This document shows positions 4,337 through 9,814 of a stretch of DNA of 9,814 bases, one piece after another. Source of the DNA: Gammaproteobacteria bacterium. Lineage in GTDB: Bacteria > Pseudomonadota > Gammaproteobacteria > DSM-16500. Position 1 is the stretch's first letter. Every line of letters begins with the position of its first letter. The notes below the pieces were generated by a model. That model was not told where the DNA came from, did not search any database, and was given only the letters and a program-made list of their open reading frames with translations. Both the position numbers and the translations under genes were made by a program. The DNA is taken from assembly GCA_013287025.1 (NCBI GenBank), contig JABDEN010000056.1:1-9814 (forward strand), given 5' to 3'.

Positions 4337-5548
4337 TTATCTTTTAAAAATAGCTTTAGCCTGGTTGATTTTATCTTCTTCGCTTATATCCGTAGCGGCG
4401 AGGTTTGTAAATGCGGAGATGTACTGAACAGTTTGTTTGTTCGCTGTAAACAAGGTCAAATTATCCGTTAAAGGAATGCCTTTATCCAAGACAAGAGGAG
4501 CTGGTTCATCCGCGCATTGATCTTCCTTCTTTCCCTTGTCAAAGGCAAATTCAAAAATGAGGTTACGCATATTTTTAAAATCTCCCTTGCGTAGGTTTTT
4601 AACCGCTGAGGTTGCTTTAGCATGGGTACCCATTAAAAATGCGTGTTCTTTATTGATAACTTGATTGTTTTCTTTTACTAATTCTTTATGGGCGACGTCA
4701 GCGAGGCGCCCAGCTTCATCATCCATAACAACCAATGCTACGGGTTCCAATGCTTGTTTCACTGCAGAAATAATGAACTTTATTGGGTTATAGATACAAT
4801 TTTCTAAAATTTTATACGGTATATCGGTGATCATGCTAACAAGACCCACGCCAACACGAGCAGGTAAAAATGCAAGAAAAACAATGAATTTTGGAATAGC
4901 TCGCAAACTGCTTGTATAGTCACCCTTATTGGCACCAATTTCAAGTAATCGATATAATACTTTTTCTACAAAAAAGAGAAGCTCTTCAAGTAATCTCACT
5001 GGATTTAACAAGTTCTTTAATAAATTGCTTAAAGCTCTAGGTCTCAAAGATACTCTTCTGGCTTGATCCATAAAAAGAATGTCTATTACTACGGGGAAAA
5101 GAGTAGCCAATCGACCCATAGAATTTTTGTTATTTTTGACTACACCGCGCAAATCTATTGTTTCATTAAGCGTCCTCCATAAGGGGCCTAAGGTCAAAAA
5201 ATCCAATATAGGACCACGTATGGATGTCTTTGCTGCGAGTTTATCAAATAAATGAACAGAGCCTTCATGACTTATATCTGAAATGTTATGAAATGAATTC
5301 TCTAACTCAACCCTTGCTGCTGGAAGTTCGCTTTTTATTTTCTCTGCTAAGATACTTCGCGCTTTAAAAGCCGATGTTCCGGGAATAAAAGAGGCAAAAA
5401 AACCAAAGCCTAAATATTTGCGAATTTCGTAAGTGAAGAAAGCACACAAAACCTCTAATTCCCTCATTTCTGCGTCACCAATTAGAGGCCTGGATTGATG
5501 AAGTTTTGATAGGGTCGAAACTGTGCTTATAGGAAATAAAAAACTCAT
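4337..5548 (-). CDS. hypothetical protein, possible host-interaction protein
   Basis: I do not recognise this protein (403 residues from the ATG at 5548). The frame also allows a TTG start at 5578 adding ten residues. I prefer the ATG because a GAG lies seven bases upstream, whereas the TTG has no purine-rich site. From the ATG, residues about 219-243 (KFIVFLAFLPARVGVGLVSMI) are hydrophobic and may enter a membrane. The region about 170-205 is leucine-rich and probably helical (LSNLLKNLL, RLLEELLFFVEKVLYRLLE). The last 15 or so residues are charged (SEEDKINQAKAIFKR). It lies 73 bp downstream of the ankyrin-repeat gene on the same strand with no clear terminator between, so the two are probably one operon. 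An effector role is inferred only from that neighbour. Confidence 0.78.
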   Translation of the reverse strand: MSFLFPISTVSTLSKLHQSRPLIGDAEMRELEVLCAFFTYEIRKYLGFGFFASFIPGTSAFKARSILAEKIKSELPAARVELENSFHNISDISHEGSVHLFDKLAAKTSIRGPILDFLTLGPLWRTLNETIDLRGVVKNNKNSMGRLATLFPVVIDILFMDQARRVSLRPRALSNLLKNLLNPVRLLEELLFFVEKVLYRLLEIGANKGDYTSSLRAIPKFIVFLAFLPARVGVGLVSMITDIPYKILENCIYNPIKFIISAVKQALEPVALVVMDDEAGRLADVAHKELVKENNQVINKEHAFLMGTHAKATSAVKNLRKGDFKNMRNLIFEFAFDKGKKEDQCADEPAPLVLDKGIPLTDNLTLFTANKQTVQYISAFTNLAATDISEEDKINQAKAIFKR

Positions 5549-5621
5549 TATTTGCTCACAAGTATCAAAAATATTCAATAATATGATGGTAACATCAATG
5601 GGTTATCAATTCAATGAGTGT

Positions 5622-7553
5622 TTATCGTGCAACTTTATTTTCTTTAATTTTTTTCTGCTCAGCCTTTTCCAAGGCTTGTGTAGTGAGTCTTTTAAAAAAT
5701 AAAGCATGTTTCGAACCGAGGCTACAAGGTACGCTTTGTTTGGTTACAACACTCATTGCCTGTAATACTTCCGAAGGTTTAGTCTTGCATAACGACTGGT
5801 CTGCGACAAAATCAAAAACGACATCAAATAAAACGGTTGGTAATCTTAAAAAAATACTTCTATGCGTATTTAAAATGTATTGAATCATTTTTGCAACTTC
5901 TTCGACGTGCAGAACTTCGTAATACATAACATCTTTTTTTTGCAAAAATTGCCCGCGACTTTCGGCAAGAACCTTAAATTCTTCTTTCTCGATAATGCTC
6001 TTCACTGTTTCTGGACAGTCGTCTTTGGTATCCATTGTCTTTTCAAATTCTGCAGCATCACAATGTGCTGCAATGCAAGACAGTAATGCAACCTGATCAG
6101 GAGAAGTTTGTTTAGCCCAGGTAGCCACCGACTTTGAAAAAAAGCCAACATCAAAGATCGCCATCGCCAACCATGTTAATTTTTTCTCTACAATGTACAT
6201 TGACAATGAGATTTGATAATTCATATCATGCATTGCCCATAGAACGAGCGCCTCATTTTTTTCTTTTCCATTTTGAGTACATAGATCAAATACGCGCATT
6301 TCTACGCTAGCGTTATTTGGTATAGTTATACTCCCTTTATGATCGAGCAACACTCGGGCTGTTTTAGTATGTTGACGGTAGATTGTCTGCGTCAGAGGAG
6401 TTCCTCCAGGCGTTCCGCCTATGAAAATTTGATTGACTGCTACGTCTTTCCTATTTAATAAAATACGAGCCATTTCCGTTCTACCACAACGCGCGACAGT
6501 GTGTAGTGGATATTCGCCCTCATTATTAGTGATATTGATATCCGCTTTTAATTCAAGTAATGTTTGAAATTCTTCCGGAAAATAATATTCAATGCTATCA
6601 CTTAATGCTGTTTGACCATCTTTCTTTGATTTTTGATTGATATCCACGCCAAGTACATTTACTAAATATTCTAATGTTTTACGGCTATTCGCAATATGAA
6701 TTGGATACTTACCGTATTTGTTAGGCGATTGATAGTCTGCTTTTAATTCAACTAATTTTTCTAGCACCCGTATGGATTTATTTCGTAATCCAATATGAAA
6801 AGCGGTTTCTCCATCGTGATCCTTTGAATTAACATCTATTTTTTTTTCTTCCACTAAATATTCGAGCATTTCAGGTAAATTAAACTTCGCTGCGAGGTGT
6901 ACTCCATTCTGCCCATGAGAAGTCTGTAACTCATGATGATTTAATTTCTCAATCAAAAAGAGGAACATCTCCATTTGGTTTTTTCTTTTAATATAGTTAA
7001 GTGAGGTGGCACCTTTTAGATTTCGTAATTGATGATCTGCCTTAAGTTCCAAAAGTGTTTTTACGGTTTCTAATTGATTATAAAGGACCGCGAGCTGGAA
7101 TGGCGTAGACCCATATGGATCCACCGTTCTTTGGTTGACATCCGCCTTGCATTCATCGATCAAATATTTAACGGTCAGAGGATATTCTACCGCTAAATGC
7201 AGCGGAAATTGTCCATTAGCATCAGCCGATGTCGTGTCTGCCCCACGTGCCATTAATTCTTTTAAAATGGAAATATGGTCATTACGCGCGGCATTGGCGA
7301 ATGGCGTTCTTTTGTTAACGGTGGTTGATCGGAGATTAATATCAATAGATATTTCTGTGATGAAAAAAAGAAAAATTTCATGGAATCCCTTCAATATTAC
7401 CTCATGCAACAACAAAGACGCTTCATTTGATGCAGGATCTAGGGGAGTCTTTTTCAATTCTTCTTTTAGACGGGTAATTTTATTGGATTCAGATGTATCT
7501 TCGACGACTATTTCCATTAACATGCTAGAAGGCTTTGTATTTGAATGAAGCAT
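5622..7553 (-). CDS. ankyrin-repeat protein, putative effector
   Basis: The product is 643 residues from the ATG at 7553. A TTG at 7574 would add seven, but the ATG has CGAGA five bases upstream. Residues about 45-413 form ten or eleven ankyrin repeats, recognisable by G-x-x-P-L/F-H-x-A and the following V..L.E.KAD.N turns (examples: GQFPLHLAVE, YGSTPFQLAVLYNQ, GVHLAAKFNLPEMLEYLVEE, EGEYPLHTVARCG). Ankyrin repeats bind proteins; in intracellular bacteria many such proteins are secreted into the host, but this is family knowledge, not visible here. The C-terminal 230 residues carry no repeats. They include LRLPTVLFDVVFDFV at about 569-583, an LPxxLxxxVxxFV pattern like the C-terminal F-box/PRANC motif of poxvirus and Orientia ankyrin proteins. 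The tail is lysine-rich. No signal peptide is seen. It is probably first in an operon with the gene at 4337-5548. Confidence 0.92.
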   Translation of the reverse strand: MLHSNTKPSSMLMEIVVEDTSESNKITRLKEELKKTPLDPASNEASLLLHEVILKGFHEIFLFFITEISIDINLRSTTVNKRTPFANAARNDHISILKELMARGADTTSADANGQFPLHLAVEYPLTVKYLIDECKADVNQRTVDPYGSTPFQLAVLYNQLETVKTLLELKADHQLRNLKGATSLNYIKRKNQMEMFLFLIEKLNHHELQTSHGQNGVHLAAKFNLPEMLEYLVEEKKIDVNSKDHDGETAFHIGLRNKSIRVLEKLVELKADYQSPNKYGKYPIHIANSRKTLEYLVNVLGVDINQKSKKDGQTALSDSIEYYFPEEFQTLLELKADINITNNEGEYPLHTVARCGRTEMARILLNRKDVAVNQIFIGGTPGGTPLTQTIYRQHTKTARVLLDHKGSITIPNNASVEMRVFDLCTQNGKEKNEALVLWAMHDMNYQISLSMYIVEKKLTWLAMAIFDVGFFSKSVATWAKQTSPDQVALLSCIAAHCDAAEFEKTMDTKDDCPETVKSIIEKEEFKVLAESRGQFLQKKDVMYYEVLHVEEVAKMIQYILNTHRSIFLRLPTVLFDVVFDFVADQSLCKTKPSEVLQAMSVVTKQSVPCSLGSKHALFFKRLTTQALEKAEQKKIKENKVAR

Positions 7554-7574
7554 AAATTCTCGTTTTATTAGCAA

Positions 7575-7801
7575 TGATGTTGTATTTTGCGCGAATATAC
7601 CGAGAGAGAATCGTTATTACAAGCACTAAAAAGTACACTATTATGATTACGTATGCTAATATGACTGATCGGAATAAAGAGCGTCGGGCTCGTAATTGAC
7701 GCTTACATTCTAAAAATTTCAAAGATGACAGATTTGTAATCTTTTTGTCATTTTAAAGAAAGCAATTGCCAGGTATTCTAGAGCTTTAGTGATGATATTC
7801 C
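7575..7801. other. divergent intergenic region between ankyrin and MFS genes
   Basis: The ankyrin operon (minus) and the exporter (plus) diverge here, so promoters for both are expected, but I see no convincing -35/-10 pair. ATGACA (7725-7730) and TGTCAT (7746-7751) form a 6-bp inverted repeat that extends to about nine pairs with one G-U. It could be an operator or hairpin. On the minus strand a 65-codon TTG-start frame (7525-7722) with one hydrophobic segment runs through the region; it is discussed among the rejected items. Confidence 0.4.
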
Positions 7802-8998
7802 ATGAAAAACTCCAATTATTTAAAAATTATCATTATTATCTGTTTAATATCTTCGCTCGCAAGATTTGTGCTGGATTGTTATCTCCCCTCCCTACCCGCT
7901 ATTGCATCAGTACGAAATACTGGTGAGCAATATGCACAATTTACGCTCACTATTTATTTATTAGGATTTAGTATTTCACAATTATTTTATGGGCCCATAT
8001 CGGATGTATATGGTCGAAAAAAGGTCATATTGTTAGGGCTAATCATTTTCGCCATCGGTAATCTTTTATGTACCATATGTCATTCAAAAGATTTGCTTGT
8101 ACTGGGAAGGTTAATTGCGGGTATTGGAGCAGGCGCATGCGGTGTTTTAAATCGGGCGATCGCCAATGACTGTTTTACCGGGGAAGAGTTTGCAAAGGTA
8201 TGGTCTTACACAACTAATACCTTAGTCATTACGCTATGCGTTGCCCCGGTTATCGGTGGCTATATAGAAGAAATTGCCGGCTGGCGCGGAAATTTTGCTT
8301 TATCCACTTTATTGGTGATACTCACTTTATTTACGTTAATGACATTTTTACCTGAAACGCATCGTAATTTGTTAAGCGAAAACAAAACCATAAAGGTAAA
8401 AAAGATTCTAAAAGATTATTGTACTATTATAACAACACGCGAATTTATACTCGGCAGTCTTTGTTATGCGTTTGCATTTGCGGGACTCATTGCCTATTTT
8501 CAAGTTAGCCCTATTCTATTTATCGAACATCTACATCTAACACCCTTTCGCTATGGTTTGTGTGCTGCAATTATTGCATTAAATTATCTAGCGGGAGGAA
8601 TGATTGTTAATCGATTTGTTAAACGATTAGGGACTAAAAAATTATTATGTATCGGTATATTTTTATTAATTATCGGTGGTATAAGCTTATTAATTACGAG
8701 TGTTAATCAGAATGTAACTATATTTGCTATTCTCTTCTCATCATCGATTTACGTGATCGGCGCACGAATCGTCATCCCCAATGCCATCGCGGGTTCAATG
8801 AAAAATCTAAGTCATTTAAACGGTAGTACTTCAGCAGTGCTTGGCTTTGTTCAAATGGCAATTTCGTCCCTCGTTAGTCTCTTACTTTCACTATTTGATA
8901 ATACAAGCTCCATTCCATTAAGCGGATTTTTATTATTATTAGGATTGCTTAGTTTATCCGTTTTATATTTCACAAGAAAAATGCGGGATGCCATCTAA
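7802..8998 (+). CDS. MFS drug-resistance-type exporter, Bcr/CflA family
   Basis: The 398-residue, 12-helix proton-coupled exporter belongs to the DHA1/Bcr-CflA branch of the major facilitator superfamily and acts in the inner membrane. Diagnostic motifs are D25 in FVLDCYLPSLPAI (helix 1), motif A GPISDVYGRKKVILLG (64-79), the helix 4 region GRLIAGIGAGACGVLNRAIA (102-121), motif C region APVIGGYIEEIAGWRGNF (148-165) and FLPETH (182-187). The cytoplasmic loop between helices 6 and 7 (about 185-212) is basic, as expected. The length is normal for the family, and the start at 7802 places a positive residue and first helix correctly. The ribosome-binding site is weak. The substrate cannot be deduced; relatives export bicyclomycin, chloramphenicol, sulfonamides or dipeptides. 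Confidence 0.95.
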   Translation: MKNSNYLKIIIIICLISSLARFVLDCYLPSLPAIASVRNTGEQYAQFTLTIYLLGFSISQLFYGPISDVYGRKKVILLGLIIFAIGNLLCTICHSKDLLVLGRLIAGIGAGACGVLNRAIANDCFTGEEFAKVWSYTTNTLVITLCVAPVIGGYIEEIAGWRGNFALSTLLVILTLFTLMTFLPETHRNLLSENKTIKVKKILKDYCTIITTREFILGSLCYAFAFAGLIAYFQVSPILFIEHLHLTPFRYGLCAAIIALNYLAGGMIVNRFVKRLGTKKLLCIGIFLLIIGGISLLITSVNQNVTIFAILFSSSIYVIGARIVIPNAIAGSMKNLSHLNGSTSAVLGFVQMAISSLVSLLLSLFDNTSSIPLSGFLLLLGLLSLSVLYFTRKMRDAI

Positions 8999-9030
8999 AG
9001 CGTGTTCCTTAGTGCCCGTTGAGAGGCCAG

Positions 9031-9121
9031 TGTCATGCCAGCATGTTTTAAGCTGGCATCCAAGCGGCACTGCTAAATGCCAACTGGATGCCACCTCTCG
9101 CTACGCTCGGCTGGCATGACA
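9031..9121 (+). repeat. palindromic repeat, copy 2 (uninterrupted)
   Basis: TGTCATGCCAGC (9031-9042) pairs perfectly with GCTGGCATGACA (9110-9121). Nested inside, TGGCATCCA (9054-9062) pairs with TGGATGCCA (9085-9093). GCCAGC and GCTGGC (9037-9042, 9052-9057) can form a competing local hairpin. The first 31 bases are the reverse complement of the repeat interrupted at 3358-3523, with one mismatch. It starts 33 bases after the MFS stop, so it may also end that transcript. No T-run is seen. Confidence 0.75.
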
Positions 9122-9135
9122 GCCAAACAAGCGCA

Positions 9136-9163
9136 TTGCTATCTTTTTTAAAAATGTTAAAAT
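9136..9163 (+). promoter_or_regulatory. possible promoter of the 9201 gene
   Basis: TTGCTA (9136-9141) and TAAAAT (9158-9163) are separated by 16 bp and lie about 38 bp before the start codon. The area is very AT-rich, so chance matches are easy. Confidence 0.35.
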
Positions 9164-9169
9164 TTTAAA

Positions 9170-9184
9170 AATAATAATAATAAT
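9170..9184 (+). repeat. (AAT)5 simple repeat
   Basis: Five AAT units lie between the possible -10 and the ribosome-binding site AAAGGA (9187-9192). A change in unit number would alter the 5' leader length, not the reading frame. Confidence 0.7.
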
Positions 9185-9200
9185 AAAAAGGAATGAAACA

Positions 9201-9814
9201 ATGAAAAGCCATGACGCCAAAAAATTCCCGCATTTAGAACGTATTTTGCCTCCATCTCATGCAATTGTACGTGAGAATAAAATTAGTATTCATCCAGAAA
9301 AATTTATCCAATGGTTACGTGAAGAAATAAATCCGAATCATTCCAATTTCCAACAATTAATAAATACCATGGAAAAAATTCGAATGGCGGTGCAATCGAA
9401 TCTTGGATTGAGCGCGATCGTTCGTGACAAACATGAATCCAACCACCCTATTTGGATTAAAAAAGGTGAGCCACATTTTCCGGACGTTCAGTATGGAAAA
9501 ATCAAATCAGAAAATATCTTATATTGTTCATTAAAAAATACGTCAAAATCTGCGCCCAAAGTACAAATAATGAAAGATGATTCTGACAGTGAAGAATTAT
9601 CAATACTTTTTCAAACAAAGTTCCGAAGTTTTAGTTTACACATTCAAAAAAATGGAAAAGTCACTTCCTCACTTACCCTTAATTGGGAGGCAATCTACGA
9701 AGATTTAGCCCCTTTCAAAGAAGGTGAAATTGAACCACTTCGGTCCTTTACTCCCTGGCAACGACACTCTGAAGCAAATTTTTTTAATGGTCGCTCGACT
9801 GCTAAAATTCTTAC
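9201..9814 (+). CDS. hypothetical protein, N-terminal part (runs off window)
   Basis: An ATG at 9201 with AAAGGA (9187-9192) eight bases upstream opens a frame with no stop for 204 codons to the window end. The protein starts MKSHDAKKFPHLERILPPSH and continues with FIQWLREEINPNHSNFQQLI and a middle stretch HESNHPIWIKKGEPHFPDVQ. It is soluble, rich in Lys, Glu, Ser and Asn, without signal peptide or membrane segment. I recognise no domain. Codon use resembles the other genes here and the frame is clean, so it is a real gene. Function is unknown. Confidence 0.82.
   Translation, partial: MKSHDAKKFPHLERILPPSHAIVRENKISIHPEKFIQWLREEINPNHSNFQQLINTMEKIRMAVQSNLGLSAIVRDKHESNHPIWIKKGEPHFPDVQYGKIKSENILYCSLKNTSKSAPKVQIMKDDSDSEELSILFQTKFRSFSLHIQKNGKVTSSLTLNWEAIYEDLAPFKEGEIEPLRSFTPWQRHSEANFFNGRSTAKIL

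Noticed and set aside
5614..6086. Plus-strand frames at 5614-5883 and 5880-6086
   Set aside because: They are antisense to the ankyrin gene, whose frame is strongly supported by repeats. They lack ribosome-binding sites and protein-like composition.
7135..7548. 137-codon plus-strand frame
   Set aside because: It is the antisense shadow of the first ankyrin repeats, with no family features.
7525..7722. 65-codon minus-strand frame with one hydrophobic segment (VILAYVIIIVYFLVLVITIL)
   Set aside because: It looks like a small single-helix membrane peptide, but it needs a TTG start without ribosome-binding site, and its last 29 bases run into the ankyrin gene start in another frame. AT-rich spacer often encodes hydrophobic stretches by chance.

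Overview
The window comes from an AT-rich bacterial genome. The gene content is a Bcr/CflA-family MFS exporter, a long ankyrin-repeat protein, a small membrane protein with an F-box-like N-terminus, a VapC toxin-antitoxin pair, an IS1202-type insertion sequence and several GC-rich palindromic repeats. This mix suggests a host-associated gammaproteobacterium, perhaps in or near the Legionellales (Coxiella/Legionella/Berkiella-like). That placement is inferred from gene content; no marker gene is present to fix it.

Layout. 1-481 is the C-terminal end of a SNF2-type helicase, split by one extra G in a run of seven. 499-633 is a start-less open stretch, probably a gene remnant. 678-1541 encodes an unrecognised two-helix membrane protein with an F-box-like N-terminus and a cysteine-rich loop. 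A complete IS of about 1.43 kb (1555-2982) sits on that gene's stop codon. It has long inverted ends and a 16-18 bp target duplication, and its transposase is intact. 2983-3621 has no recognised gene. It holds two adjacent imperfect hairpins, a possible 43-codon ORF, and a GC-rich palindromic repeat that has itself been interrupted by a 126-bp MITE-like element with a 9-bp target duplication. An uninterrupted relative of the target lies at 9031-9062, on the other strand.

3622-4229 (minus strand) is a Phd/YefM antitoxin and PIN-domain (VapC) toxin operon, with a readable promoter and two CGTACG operator-like sites 22 bp apart. 4337-5548 and 5622-7553 (minus strand) are an unrecognised 403-residue protein and a 643-residue ankyrin-repeat protein. 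They are probably co-transcribed, ankyrin gene first. 7802-8998 (plus) is the MFS exporter. 9031-9121 is the second palindromic repeat. 9201 to the window end is the start of an unrecognised gene.

How the parts fit. This looks like a plastic accessory region: putative host-interaction proteins (ankyrin, F-box-like) among mobile elements, repeats, a toxin-antitoxin module and decaying genes. The effector roles are inferences from domain style. No secretion signal can be proved from this sequence. No tRNA, rRNA or CRISPR array was seen.
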